This document shows positions 37,250-50,235 of a stretch of 64,000 nucleotides of DNA, piece after piece (the stretch's first letter is position 1; every line of letters begins with the position of its first letter). Under the pieces are notes generated by a model. That model did not search any database. It saw only the letters and a program-made list of their open reading frames with translations, and had not been told where the DNA came from. The position numbers were made by a program, and so were the translations under genes. The stretch lies in NCBI GenBank assembly GCA_946902985.2, contig OX336397.1:193088813-193152812 (forward strand), in the 5' to 3' direction. The DNA comes from Meconema thalassinum (lineage: Eukaryota > Arthropoda > Insecta > Orthoptera > Tettigoniidae).

Positions 37250-37510
37250 GTCCTAGACTCCATACCATATAAGAGTTGGTATATACCCAATAGTATTAGC
37301 AGCTATCCACCAAAGTCCAAGCCTCCATACCATATAAGAGTTAATATATACCCAATAGTGTTAGTAGCTATCCACTAAAGTCCAAGCCTCCATACCATAT
37401 ACGAGTTAGTATATACCCATTAGTATTAGCAACTATCCACCAAATTCCAAGCCTCCATACCTTATAAGAGTTAGTATATACCCAATAGTATTAGTAGCTA
37501 TTCACATCTT
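37250..37510. repeat. 65-bp tandem repeat, 4 copies
   Basis: 'cataccatataagagtt' recurs at 37261, 37326, 37391 and 37456. Copies differ at a few bases each. Confidence 0.9.
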
Positions 37511-40026
37511 GTTCTTTGCTTGATACAATTATCAAATTGTTTTTGTTTTGAGCACGACCTTCGATCAGTGAATCAGAAAAACGAGGATCTGAACAACATC
37601 ATATCTCCGAAGAGAACAGCTTAACGCGATAGCCACCCTGAACTATCACTCCAAAATAGAAGAACGATTCTTCCAAAATACAGGTATATCACCAACAATA
37701 TAAGAATCATATCGACGACATAAATAGCTCAATATCAACCTCAAAATTTTACAGAACTCGTGGAACAATGTCAAACATGCACATTGCCACGCCCCTCAAC
37801 AGCAACGAATGCAAAAACCAAGCTGGACTATCATAATACAGCCTACCATTAATCTGCTCATGATTCAACTTACAAACCAGCTTCAAAACACGTTAAAATT
37901 CGACAAAGATCCACTGTTCACGTTCAGACAGTATAATTATGCTCAACTATAATTTCGCTTCACTGTTCACTACACGATGATCTCCAAATAATACAGTATA
38001 TTGCAATTATAAAGGTCATTAACAGTATTAGCTCTAACATTAATGGATCTATAATGCCATTAGTGCATTTCGACTTCATTCTCCATACTCAAATTTTGCC
38101 GAATATTATATTCCAACTCGTTCACAAATGTTTAATTACCATGAAAAGATTATCAACATCCTAATAAATATCTACACTGAGATTTATAAAAAATATTTCT
38201 TAATACTAAATTTTACAAAATGTTCCACCTGAACATATTTTCCAAAAATCAGCCTGAAGTCGCGTCAGATCTCGAAATTCAGAACAGCTAACCGCTCACA
38301 AACGATCGTCACCCAAAAAGCCGATGAAAATTCAATAAAATTAAGTTCCAAATATTTCGGAAATTCCAAATATCCCAGATGTCACCAATATTCCAAATAT
38401 TCCATAAAAATTCGAAATTCCAAAATTATTAAAAGTATTACGTAGCTACATTCAAAATTCTAATCCAAACTGAATTTCCACAAATAAATATTTAAGTATA
38501 CATTTTAAGTAATATCAAAATATGACGAAAATAATTACCTGACTCCCAGGTAAAAATATCTAAATTCTACAGCCAGATAATGAAAATGTTACATCAGATA
38601 TTTTCAGATATACTACGTAAATGGATTGCTTCTACCTTTAGCTGCCGTCAAACTGAAATCCAGATTCCTTCCTGAGGAAGACAGGAATACCGTTAGGATC
38701 GCACCATTCCTGCATATTCCCAGATCGACGTACTCGCACCAGAAAACTCCCCAGACTTCGCGTGTAGAACAGGAAAATGTTCCCATTGAACCACCTTCCT
38801 GAACACCATCACCTCCTTTTGTCTGCATTCCCGGGTTCGATTCCACTCTCCAACTTTCCTTCATCTTCTCAGATTGGGACTGCCGGCAACTGCTTGTTGT
38901 AATCAAATCGCCGAAATCGATCGTAGTAACTTGTAGTATGCATTTGCGTCTAATCTGCTGCATTTTAAACATGGCCACGACTTTCATCCTCCTTCCCATG
39001 TCCAGTTACGTTACGACAAATAGCTTCTGCAACTTGCATGTCACATCCCCTCAGTGAATTTAGAAATCCATTATATCAATTCCAACATAGTTCCGCAGCA
39101 TCCCTCCCACTTCCAGTTTGTTAATGTTCATTGTAACACCATTGAATATAAGCATCGTGGCTAATTTGACGATATTTCTTCACTAGTTTGGTTATTCATT
39201 CATGTCATTACATTTCCATAGTCCAACGACTGTTACTTCGTGCGCCATGTGCACGATAAAATATCCGACCAACAGCTGACACTTTCACTTTTCGAAAAGG
39301 AACAATTTCTAGTGTAAATTCCTTAGTCACAGTTCATATTTATCCACAATATTTACTGGCATAATATCCTTTAAAGCTCGTTAAAATACTTCCTTTCCGA
39401 GGGAGACAACACTTCGCTCGCATGTCCACGAATTTGCTTGTGCTCAGAAACACTCCCGCACGAATATAAAGTTCAATCCCGACATCACTACATTCGTCTT
39501 CGCTTTACCAATACAAACTGCCGGCTGTCAGTAACCGGACTGCCGTGCATTCAGCATGCACGGAAGAAGCACTTGAGAATCACATATCAGTCCACCGCAA
39601 GCGTCACAGAGACTTCGACTCGCTTCTATTTCTTCCTCTCCTTTTCAAGTCTGAAAATGGCGACTTTCTCCACAGAGCGCGTGTTCTTCCAAACATTTGA
39701 TTGACTGTCTCGATATCCAATTCCAAATAGAAAATGCTGTCCCAATAATTCTCATTATGGAATTTCCCATCGTTCAACTGCACAGACTTCCTTTAAAAAC
39801 GCTTGTTATTAAAACATGATTAATTTCCTTTTTTACTGGTCAGCCTGTAATGGAACATCCATTGTCTCGCGTCATAGTTGTGCGGGTTGCTGTCTGCACC
39901 TTGCTCGATACCATATGTATTACGGAGCCTCGCTCCTATTGGGTCTTCATCCCCGAATCATCTGACCTTGACCGGCATTTGATGCTCTTTGAATACCTTG
40001 TTCAGTCTTCCACTCCTATATTTAAG
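37511..40026. other. Intron 3 spacer, no gene supported
   Basis: A minus-strand open frame at 38613-38999 has no ATG-led homology that I recognise and looks like part of an unidentified dispersed repeat. The phrase 'gaatcgaacccggga' lies there in minus orientation. No domain seen. Confidence 0.4.
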
Positions 40027-40360
40027 CACTGGCATAACCTACAGTGTGAATAGTACAGTGTCATAACATGGAGCATCACTAGGAAGTGTAGTGGTATTTT
40101 ATACAGTGTGAGCACTAGCAAGTGTGCTGGCATAACCTACAGTGTGAATAGTACAGTGTCATATCATGCAGCATCACTAGGAAGTGTAGTGGTATCTTAT
40201 ACAGTGTGAGCACTAGCAATTGCGCTGGCATAACCTACAGTGTGAATAGTACAGTGTCATATCATGGAGCATCACTAGGAAGTGTAGTGGTATCTTATAC
40301 AGTGTGAGCACTAGCAAGTGTGCTGGCATAACCTACAGTGTGAATAGTGCAGTGTCACAA
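40027..40360. repeat. 98-bp tandem repeat, about 3.4 copies
   Basis: 'ggcataacctacagtgtgaa' recurs at 40031, 40129, 40227 and 40325, a constant 98-bp spacing with very few differences, so it was recently amplified. Right after it, 'acagcgatattactgagga' recurs at about 40379 and 40449. Confidence 0.95.
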
Positions 40361-40929
40361 CAATGAGCAACACAATGATACAGCGATATTACTGAGGACA
40401 GTAGTAACAGTGTTACAATGTGGTGCAACATGACAGAGTGTTGTGTTATACAGCGATATTACTGAGGAGAGTAGTAACAGTTGAGTGGGACATCCTCTCT
40501 CCAGAAGTTATAAATATGGAGGGTCCAGCTCATGGTATGAGTGAAGACCTCAAAGGCATCTGCGGTGGAGAAGGAGTCCTTCGGTACAGCAAAGTTGGCG
40601 GAAGGGGCAACCCAGTGCTCGGGGTTAATAGAGTAAAAGATATTTGTCCATATTAGGGACACCCATAGTGTCTGTGCTCCAGAGGAGCGGCTGCATAAGG
40701 CGTCTGTTCTCCATGTTAGGAGTGGCCTGGTTCATACCTGGCAGTAGGTCATAAAATGCATTTGGGAGTGGCGACCCCATCTTTAAATTAGCCTAAAATG
40801 AAAGCAAATATGGTTCAGCATCGGAAAATGTTAGGGCGTCCACTGCAGGCGACGCGCAGTTCTTCAGATGCTTGGGGAGGTGTGAGAAATGGGCGACCAG
40901 CATCGTAATACATCCGAATAGGGACATGC

Positions 40930-41835
40930 AACATCTTAACCCTGACGGACAAAAATGAGGAGCTAGTGGACTTCATGATAGAGAAGAACATAGTCATCCT
41001 CGGTCTCAGTGAAACGAAATGGAAAGGAAAAGGGGAAAGAATACTAAAGGTAGGATATAGGCTGTTTTACAGTGGAGTACAGGAGGCAAAAAATGGAGTA
41101 GGAATCATTACAAGAAAAGATGTCCTAGAGTATATGGAGGAGGTGAAGAAGAAAAGTGACAGGATGAACAAAGGAAGGGTACTGTTCCAGACAGAGACAA
41201 AATATATGGTTCAAGTATATGCTCCACAAACGGGGAATAAAAAAGAGAACTTAAAATATTTCCTAGACGAGGTGGAAAAATAGATAGAGGATAAGGAAAT
41301 AATAGTAATGGGAGATTTGAATGCACAAAAGGGGAAGAGACAGACAAGGAAGAGATGAGATTTTGAGACCATATGGTTATGGCAGTAAGAATCAAGAAGG
41401 GGATTTCTTAATGGATTTCTGTCAGCGTAACCAATTAATTATAGGGAATATGTGGTTCAGAAAGAAAAATAGTCAGAAGATAACGAGGTATGGATGGGAA
41501 GATTGAAGAACGAAAACTCTCATAGATTATCTTTTAGTCAAAAAAGGACATTGGAAAGAGCTAATGGATGTCACAGCCATGCCAGAGGAAGCCTTTGAAG
41601 GAGACCATAGGGCAGTGGTAGCAAAATTAAAAGTAGGAAATTTTATGAAATTACCAGATAAAAGGAAAAGAAAGATTAAAGTCTGGAGACTAAAGGAAAA
41701 GGAGTTTGCAGAGGAGTTTAAGAAAGAATTGCAAGAACAGATACCAAGGACGGATATTACCCATGTGGAACATGAATGGGAAAAGTTCAAGAGTGCATTT
41801 GTAAACAGTGCAGAGAAAACATGTGGTAGAACATC
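40930..41835 (+). pseudogene. Apurinic-type endonuclease domain of the non-LTR relic
   Basis: Motifs in order: MIEKNIVILGLSETKWKG, RLFYSG, NGVGIITRKDV, VQVYAPQTGNK, then MGDLNAQ and, after a shift, LIDYLLVKKGHWKE and EGDHRAVVAKL, the last being the SDH-type motif with GDH. These are the conserved motifs of APE-type endonucleases that nick target DNA, as in insect ORFs annotated craniofacial development protein 2-like. At least two stops and two frameshifts break the frame. The clade is not resolved. Confidence 0.8.
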
Positions 41836-42189
41836 ATGAAAGGTATGGGAAAAGTGACTAAATGGTGGAATGATAGAGTGAGAGAAGAGGTAAGGGAGAA
41901 GAAGAAAACTTGGAAGGAATGGAGAACAAAAAAGACTGAAGAAAGTGGAGCAAAATATATAGCAGCAAACAGAGATTGCATGAAAGTAATTGCGGAGGAA
42001 AAGAAGAAAGCTGAGAAGAATTCACGCAGGAAATAAGGGAGGATTTAAATTGTGGAATGAAATTGCTGTTTGGAATTATAAAAAGTAGAAGATTTAAAAG
42101 GTGAACGCCGGGTTCATGAAAACAAAGAAGGTGAAATATTGACAAAACCAGAAGAGATAACGGACAGATGGAAATAATATTTCAGCGAG

Positions 42190-44945
42190 CTGTTGAACGT
42201 GAGACGCCAGACATGCGGAGAAGTTACGCAAACAGCCAAAACGGTGGAGGAAGAAATAGAAGAACCAGACATTACTATGGCAGAAGTGGAATGGGCAGTT
42301 AGGCAGATGAAGATGGGGAAACCTGGGGAAATCGACGAAGTAGCAATAGAAATTATCAATGCGGCAGGACCAGTGGGACTGCAGTGGGCATAGAGACTTC
42401 TCAGGAGTGTGTGGAAAGAGAAGAAAGTTCCTGAAGACTGGAAAAAGGGAATAATATTGCCAATATTCAAGAAGGGAGACAGTAAGGTGTGTGGTAACTA
42501 CCGAGGAATCACCATCATCTCGCATGTTGCCAAAGTCATGGAAATAATCCTAGAAAAAAGAATTAGATTAAAAGTAGAAAACCAAATGGAGGAGGAACAG
42601 TTTGGATTTGGAGCGGGCAGGTCAACAGTGGAACCCATTTTCATTCTGAGACAGAACATTGAAAAGAGTTGGGAATTTGGGAAGGATATGTTAATGACTT
42701 TTATTGATCTAGAAAAGGCCTATGATAGCATCCCTAGAACAAAAGTTTGGGAAAGCTTAACAAATAGGGCGATAGGCAAGGAACTGAGAGACATGATAAA
42801 AGGAATGTGCATGTATTGCTATAGTAGTGTGAAGACTAGAGTCGGGACATCGGAATGGTTTAAAATTGTCACTGGACTAAAGCAAGGAAGTGTGTTGTCA
42901 TTGACCCACTACATAAAGTAATGGAATTGGGAGGGAAGCGACTGGGCCATAGTACGTCCATACTCAGAGGGTAATTGTCTGAAACCTCCCTTGAACCCCG
43001 GAACCCAGAAATGATACCAGGGAAATCGGGCAAAACATAATATATTGATCACAACATGCATACAAACATAAATGAAACACTTACAAATATAGATGTGGAT
43101 TCTGATCTTCCAAGTACTCGCTTCTTCCAGTTGACTATTATTAAATATATTACCAAGTCAACCACAATGTTGTTACGACTAAGTAAATAAAGCGATGCTC
43201 ACAACAAATTATCTGTTGCTGTTAGCGAGAAGTTAAGCCATATATTATGACGACGACGAATTAAACATTCCATTGCTTCATTTATGCCTCTACAGAATGC
43301 TTCATACCGCATATCAAATATTTCCCAATAAATAATTAATTAATTCCAGTGACTACAAAGGTCACGAAGCTAGGCCTACGTATATTATTGCTTCCAAGAT
43401 AATACGTTGCCTAAAACCGAAGAATTAATTTACTCCAACTCAAAAATATATGGAGCTAATCCAGTTTTCGTCTTTTCATCTCAATGGCTACCAAATTCTC
43501 TTTTTTTTTTCAACAACAGATGATCGCTCATAGTTAAAACACAATACAACCTCCGCCATCATTAAAAACAGTTGACAAACGATAACCGTACCTAAGCTGT
43601 TAGAATATCAAAACAAGTCCCACATTAATAAAACTTTACTCAGACCATAAGTCATGCTACCCGTAATTAAATGCATTTACATATTAACAGAAAACAGAAT
43701 AACAATTATTAATTACGCAAACAAATATGAATGTCAGTTAACCTACCAATGTGAAAACACGAGGATGACATTAAATTTAAATGTATAACCTTGAAGACCC
43801 ATTTCATGCAACTCAGAATAATACAATATAAACACATTACCCTTGCCAGTCGATACAGTCTCAAATACTCACGTTGACAATAGCCTACACTCATTCCATA
43901 ATATGTAAATCATCTCCGGACGTTTATCTCCTGTAAGATTACAATTTGTAACCAGCCAATAATAATTGTCGAATAGGGATACTATCTTTAAATTACTTCA
44001 CATATCGTAGAACTTCAGCTTTCTTCTTATGTATTTATACAATCACGTAGATCCATGATGATAGGCCTAACAACATCTGTACGAATATAATGCATGTCTT
44101 GAAAAATACCAGCCTTCCAAAATCATAAATAATCAACGTCGAGGTGGTGAAATACATCATCGCTAGATCATAGCTCTTCCTAGGGGACAGAGAGAGAAAC
44201 TACAATTCTTAAACTAGACAGCACCGGCAAGTGATGCCACCTATCGAGGCCAGACACAACTAACTCCGCCGCTCAATTCAATTTTCATGCCAAAGTATAA
44301 TTTGTACGTTCGACCAGAGAATAGTGTCTAATATCGGCAAAGTCATCATTATTGTTCTTAATGGTGATGGATGACATCATGAAGGCAGCAATGAAAGACT
44401 ACAGAAGGGCAAAGATGAAGGTAATGTTGTTTGCAGACGATGTTGTGATCTGAGGAGAGGATGAGATGGAGGTACAAGAACAGTTAGACGTAATAAATGA
44501 AAAGATTGAGCAATGGGGATTGAAGATAAATGTGGAGAAGAGTAAAACAGTGGTGGTGAGTAGAGGTAAGATAGGAGGAAAAGGAGTAATCAAAGTAGGA
44601 GATAAGGAATTGGAAGTGGTGAAACACTTCAAATACTTGGGAAGTGAACTGACTGAAGATAGAAGACTAGATTTGGAAATTACCAGAAGAATACATACAC
44701 CTCGGCAGTGCTTTCTACCAACAGGTACGGGGACTAGTATGGAACAAGAATATACCAATTAAGGCTAAAGAAGTTATGTACAAAGCATATTATGTTCCTA
44801 TAATGGCATATGCAGCAGAAACTTGGGCAATGACTAAGAGGGATAAGAGCAGAGTACAGGCAGCTGAGATGAGATTCCTGAGAAGTATAAGGCAGACATT
44901 ACTGGCTGAATTAACTGACTTTGATTTGGAAGAACCCCTGTGGAT
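42190..44945 (+). pseudogene. Reverse transcriptase of the non-LTR relic (two segments)
   Basis: Left segment to 42896: KVPEDWKKGIILPIFKKGD, NYRGITIISH, EQFGFGAGRST, FIDLEKAYDSIPR and GLKQGSVLS. Right segment from 44347: a block with MDDIMKAAM, the catalytic FADD at about 44431 followed by a TGA, then KYLGSELTED. Dropping the 1440-bp insert and one TSD rejoins the two segments in one frame across the conserved S-x-LLF motif. Several stops downstream show the copy is dead. Confidence 0.85.
42902..44341. mobile_element. 1440-bp insertion with 5-bp TSD (candidate solo LTR)
   Basis: GTCAT at 42897-42901 and 44342-44346 flanks it, and the host RT frame is restored when it is removed. It begins TGACCC and ends CGGCAAA, has no terminal inverted repeat and no coding frame, and includes AATAAA signals. 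A 5-bp TSD with no TIR fits a solo LTR, although the right end is not the usual CA. Confidence 0.65.
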
Positions 44946-45024
44946 GTGGAGGGCAGAATTCATCCCCGGTATCCCCTGCCTGTCGTTAAAGGTGACAAAT
45001 AGAGGGGACTTTTCAAAGGTCTAT

Positions 45025-47560
45025 TTTGATTTCCAGTTCCAATTTTCGTTTGACCCTTTGAAATATTCGTGCATTCTGTTCGGAGAAGGGTCACCAACTT
45101 GGCCATTTGGCCAGAAAGCCTAGACGGTACATCCCATCCCGACAGGTGGGTGCGCCATGTACCCTTGCAGTGGTATCCGCCTCACAACAGAGATCCTTGC
45201 ACGGCCGAATACTTGCGCCGAATAAATCACTCTGCATGCCAAGGGGGTATGTGCCTGTTTATAAGGCACTTGGACCCCGGGCAATACTATCGCCAGGTAG
45301 GTATTGCCTTGGCTGGGTATCTTCCATGGTGATGGTCATCGTTTGGAGTAGGTGGCATTCGGGGAGGATGATAACGGGATGACCCATAAGCGGTCTAAAA
45401 TATCATCCGATAGTGGCCCCCTAAAAAAGTCATCTTTTGAGTGTCGGATCAATCCCAAGGTGTATATGAAGGTGTATACACCTGGGGAATTCACCTTGGA
45501 ATGAAACTTTTAACGCACGTTTCCCCGTTGACAAATCGATTCGCTATCTGGTCGCTACCAGGACAGACGGGAGTGATTTTAAACTGGTGTAACCCACAAT
45601 ATTTTCCGAGGAAACCGAGGGGAAATTGGAGATCATTACGGGATTTCCATGCTCCGGAACGGGCAGCTCTTGCTACACACCATTGTCCCTAGGCAAACCG
45701 AATTGTTGCTGGAATGCACGCTATTCGGCGAAATTCCCGTTCAAGTCCCAAAACATGAAACTCTGAATGAGTTACTTTCCATCGTGAGCCCATAATAGTG
45801 ACGCGGAATTGTTGCGGGATCTGGGAAGAGAGGCGTCGCCATGATAAGGTGCATTAGCCGAAAGATTGGAGAGGACATGGTCGATATCAGCGCTTTTATT
45901 CTCCATTTTGAGGGTGATGTTTTACCTAAGCAGGTGAAGGTCACATCGTACCACTGCGATGTTCGACCGTACATCTCTCCACCTACGCACTGCTATCAAT
46001 GCCTGAAATTCGGGCATGTTTCTGCCTGGTGAACTGCCAAGGCCGTGTGTGGAGTGTGTGGCAAGGGGACACATGAGGTTGAGAGGTGTACACCTCTCCC
46101 GATTTGTCCTATGCCAAGAAAGCCACTCTCCACGAATGAATCAGTGCCCTGAATTCTGTAAAGAAGCTAAGATTCAAAACATAAGGAATCTTGATTCACT
46201 TTCATGTCAAGAGGTACCGTGTTATGAATGCCCGCAAATTTCGAGTATCGTTTGCAAATACAGCGATGCCCTCTATAATCTCCGCCGCTCGAGTTCCGAG
46301 AGTTGTGCCATCGACGTCCGTATTTCCATCATTTCCTAAGTCACCCCTCGCTGTACCAGCAAAAATTGACATCCCATGGAAGGTCTCACAACCTTCTTTG
46401 GCCTCGGAAAAGAAGACGCCGGTTATGCCAACTAAACTGGCGCAATCGGAGAAGATGTCCCCTTCTTCTCTGAAACGGTTGACGTATAAGTCTTCCCGGG
46501 CTAAGGGAGGAAAGAAGAATCCCACCTGATATCCTGAATGTAGCAGAGAAGAAGGAGACGGTGCGCCGCCGTCTCTCTCTCACCCTGCAGCCAATGGGAT
46601 GACAGCAGTATCTGCTCCCCCGTCCATTAAGGTTACGATGCCCGAGAGAAGTCAAGTCCGTTAGTGTGGAGGAACTCCCCTATAGGAAGAAAACTTTACC
46701 GGCGGATACGAGAGAAACGGTTCAACGCCGTCACTTTACAATTCCTACGGACAACACCTATCCGCTGGCCATCCCGTTCCCACTACCAGGAGCGGCCTTG
46801 TTTAGCAAGGAACTGGTGTCTGTGGGGAAGGGTCCACCTACTTCTTTGAATAGATGCAGGGGCCGGTCACAAAATAAAAATGGTCGGGACGTGTTGGAGA
46901 TGGACACCTAATCTTCGGACAGGGATAGAGCCCCTCGACACCGCAGGTTAAGACCGACGAGTACTGGGTACCACCCTCTTTCATCTTCATCTTCGGATGT
47001 TTTCTCTCCGCTCCTATCATCTCCACCTATAGATGGGTGCCAAACGGTCAATCGTAAGTATAATATCACTTCTACTTAAGTCCACACTATAGCACTGTTA
47101 CAATTCCACTCTATAGCACTGTTACAATGGATCTATAATCGCTATTCGACATATCGCTGAGTTACGCCAACTAATATCTTCGTTTTTGGCAACAATTGTA
47201 TGTCTTCAGGAATCCAGGTTTCATCCTGGGCATGAGACTACAATGCATCACCTCAAACTTATCTCTGAGGCAGGGTGGACGAAACCTTAGCCGTTGGTGG
47301 CGTTTTCACTCTCGTCCACTCTAGGGTTTTTAGTGTGAAGATGTGCCTCTGCGTAAGCAGCTAGAAGCAGTTGCAGTTCGTACAGTATGCAACGTGTACC
47401 TCCCACCGGATTCTCAATTGGATTACAACCAGCTGGTGGATCTAGTCTCTCAGCTTCCCCCCTCCTTTTCTCCCTCTGGAAGACTTAAATGCCCGCAACA
47501 CCACCAGGGGCTCCGCTACCTCTAGCGGTAGAGGAAGAGATTTTGAGAGATTGGTCAAGC
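45025..47560 (+). pseudogene. I-clade-like non-LTR retrotransposon relic (ORF1 and start of ORF2)
   Basis: The ORF1 C-terminus shows tandem zinc-knuckle motifs. The first starts at 45991 as CYQCLKFGHVSAW, with the last Cys changed to Trp, followed by VCGVCGKGTHEVERC. This knuckle array marks Gag-like ORF1 proteins of I-group elements. Near 47190-47270 a degenerate endonuclease N-terminus is visible ('tgtatgtcttcaggaatcca', coding for a CLQES-like motif). There are many stops and frameshifts. The RT domain is absent, so the 3' half has been lost. The stretch 44958-45025 ('ccggtatcccctgcctgtcg') is a different dispersed repeat at the junction. Confidence 0.65.
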
Positions 47561-48329
47561 GGCTGGACACGTGTTTGTTTAATACCGAGGAACCTACGCA
47601 CTTCTCTAACGCACACGGCACTTTTTCGTTTGTCGTCTTTATAACTGTACTTAATCGGGGTCGTGGTTGTTATTGCACCATGAAGGAAACTTTTAAGAAA
47701 CATATACTCCATTTATTTTATCTTCACCCACACTCATATGCAAAGAATTTCAACCAATCTCTCCAACAACTAGCTTCAGAATCATTCGACTATCTTCCTA
47801 AGAAATATCTATCAGATTAGTACTCCACAAAGCATATCAAAATAAAAGAAGATCAAAAATGAAAATATACACAGTTGTGAAACTCCATTAGGCATGGCCC
47901 CCTCCTACTTTTCTGCTGAACCATTACAAAGAATACCTAATCTCGGGTGCTAAGGCCTACAGTGCTACGGCCCAACAGTAAAAGGTGGCCATGCCTCAAA
48001 CCCTATATATACTCTTATAAAAATAACCTATAAAATAAACTCTGTAACCAGAATGGTTACAACATCACCTTGTGCAGTCGTGCGCTGGTTCCCCTGCTAT
48101 ACTGGGGTGTGCTCGTCGACCTCTGTAATAGTGACCAATTCCTCATTATTGTACTCTTCCGAACCAGACAGCCATCAAGGTACCAATCGATGGCTTCTCC
48201 GTTGGGATGATTGGCCAAAATTCACAGCACGTGCGGTTTTTGCCGACGATAACTTTGAGAGTGTCGATGATCAAACCATTCACATAACGAGTGGTAATTT
48301 GGTTGCGGCAGAAGAAGCAATATCTTCCT
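47561..48329. other. Spacer with no recognised element
   Basis: 'cgggtgctaaggcctacagt' and 'ggtggccatgcctc' near 47940-47995 may belong to an unknown repeat. No gene seen. Confidence 0.4.
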
Positions 48330-50040
48330 CATCCGGCAACTACCGGCGGCAGCTTGTCCCTTGGTGGACAGCCGAGATTCGCACGCATTCATCTGGAATA
48401 TATTTCTTGGCGGAAATGTACTTTTCACTAGTGTTCTGAATAGCTGTCACACTCCACGGTGTTGAACATAGTTCCTTTACAATAAAATGCATATCATAAA
48501 TCTGGAAATTATGTATAAACACGGGTAAGAATATGCCTTTTTTTACATTTCAAATTGCAATTGTTATATGCAGAGCCAGGGTGTTCCCCGGTGATATGAC
48601 AGTGGTCTCTCACTTGGTAATTACTTTCATGATAAAATTCTTTTCCACATATGCAACAAGCCTTAGCCGCTTGAAATTCACGTTCTTGCTCCTCTGTCAC
48701 GTTCAAAGACAGTTTTTCTTCGTGCCCAAAACATAATGTGCGAGCCAAGCTTGTTAAATAATTAATTAACTCCTTGACTGCATTAGGTCCATGGTATAGT
48801 TTTGGCCCTCTTGGTAAACCGAATTGTGTGGCTTCGATTGAGTATTCTGCTTTTCAAATATACATTAAAGCCAATGAGTTTATGTTCCTGATGGGAGATA
48901 TTCCAACTCGTTCGTCCCAAGGCGGACAAGATTGAACAGGTTTCAAGAGGCATTCAAAGTCGGCATAGGCCACGAAAGGAACTTCAACCATATGGTGCAC
49001 ATCACTAAAAAACAATTTTATACTGCCATCGTGTAATTATTATACGAGCAATATGTTGGCCAAGACAGTATATTTTATGTTCTTCTAGTTTCTTGGCACA
49101 CTTCGCACGTACTAATCATCGAAATGAGAAAAGCAGCGCATGCATATAGCCAAGACATTATGGTGTTTCGTTAGTTCACTTCGGACTAGGCCGATAAAGT
49201 ATTTATGTAAACATAGTGTCCTAAGCTTTTATTGTTGGTAATGTACGACAGATTGCTATAGTTTGCTTACACTTCATCAACAACCTTTTATGGCCTAACG
49301 TTTACGTTTTATATATTTTTTTACAGAATGAATATCCATTGGGAATGTGATATCCGAAATTTCATATTTATCTTGCAAACCTGTGTCATTGCAAACACAA
49401 TCAGCATCCCTTTCGATAAATTTTGACAGCATTGCACAGAAGAAACACCAGTAATCTTGCTTTTATTTTTTCTTAGCGCTAATTTCTTCAGGGAGTTGTA
49501 GGTATGTACATCATCTCAGAGGGTTATACTTGTTTATTCTAACCCGCAGACCATCTACACCCAACAGATTTATGTAATTCCAAGACTATTTTCTTATACT
49601 GTTTGTTGACAAATTCATAGATCCATTCCCTTAGAAACAGCCTCATTCTTCGTTTGAAACGATTGATCACGTACCTCCTCGTGCACGTTGATAAACAAAC
49701 ATTTGAGCATAAAATCATCTTTATTGAATTATGGAAAATGAGTTCTTATTTTATAAGCTTACTTGCCGGCTCTTTCACTTCCTCTTCCGGATCTTCACAC
49801 GTTCCACATCGAATAAAGTAAGGTCGCATTTGGTCTGTAAACGCCGATTCATAGACCACAACTGCCTCACCATCAGGAACTCTTGACAGAAGAGCATTCT
49901 TTGTAGGCTCGCACCTTCTACGCTTATTAGGTTTTCGTGACCACCAGACTTCTCGTGCCGTTGTCCGTTGTATGTGTTTGAAAAATTTTCCTTGCATTTT
50001 TTACACTGATAAAAGGTTCCGCATGAATGCATGTGGCTTT
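48330..50040 (-). pseudogene. Polinton/Maverick-type family B DNA polymerase relic
   Basis: Minus-strand pieces, from high to low coordinates: a C2H2-like finger CGTFYQCKKCKENF (about 50030-49960); a diverged central part; VPFVAYADFE (about 48985-48955), the exonuclease-I-type motif of protein-primed PolB; CCICGKEF and VRDHCHITG (48509-48748), the Cys-His insertion typical of Polinton polymerases; and HFIVKELC with EKYISAKKYI (48340-48522). All are separated by stops and frame changes. The palm (catalytic) domain is missing. These are virus-like elements with known relatives in insect genomes; this copy is inactive. Confidence 0.7.
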
Positions 50041-50235
50041 CCCTACTTGATTTTCTAGTGAAAGTTATACCTTATTTTTCACAGAGTAAGGTTGATACTT
50101 TAGCCATAATACATAAAACTCTCCCTCTATAAGTAGCAATTACCTCTGTCAGTAGCTTGCAGAACACTACCAATCCCAATATTACGGCCTTCATTTTATA
50201 CCTGTCACAGAAAGCAACACCTAGCCAAATCTAAC

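Larger units (their letters stand above)
40677..44945 (+). mobile_element. Non-LTR retrotransposon relic with endonuclease and RT, split by an insertion
   Basis: An endonuclease part (40930-41780) precedes an RT part (42190-42900), which resumes at 44347-44945 after a 1440-bp insertion. The element keeps its 5' region (short leader from about 40677) and loses its 3' end near 44945, where a different repeat begins. Confidence 0.85.

Noticed and set aside
38613..38999. 128-codon minus-strand frame as a gene
   Set aside because: No recognised domain, no splice context, and embedded repeat-like phrases; it looks like part of an unidentified dispersed repeat.
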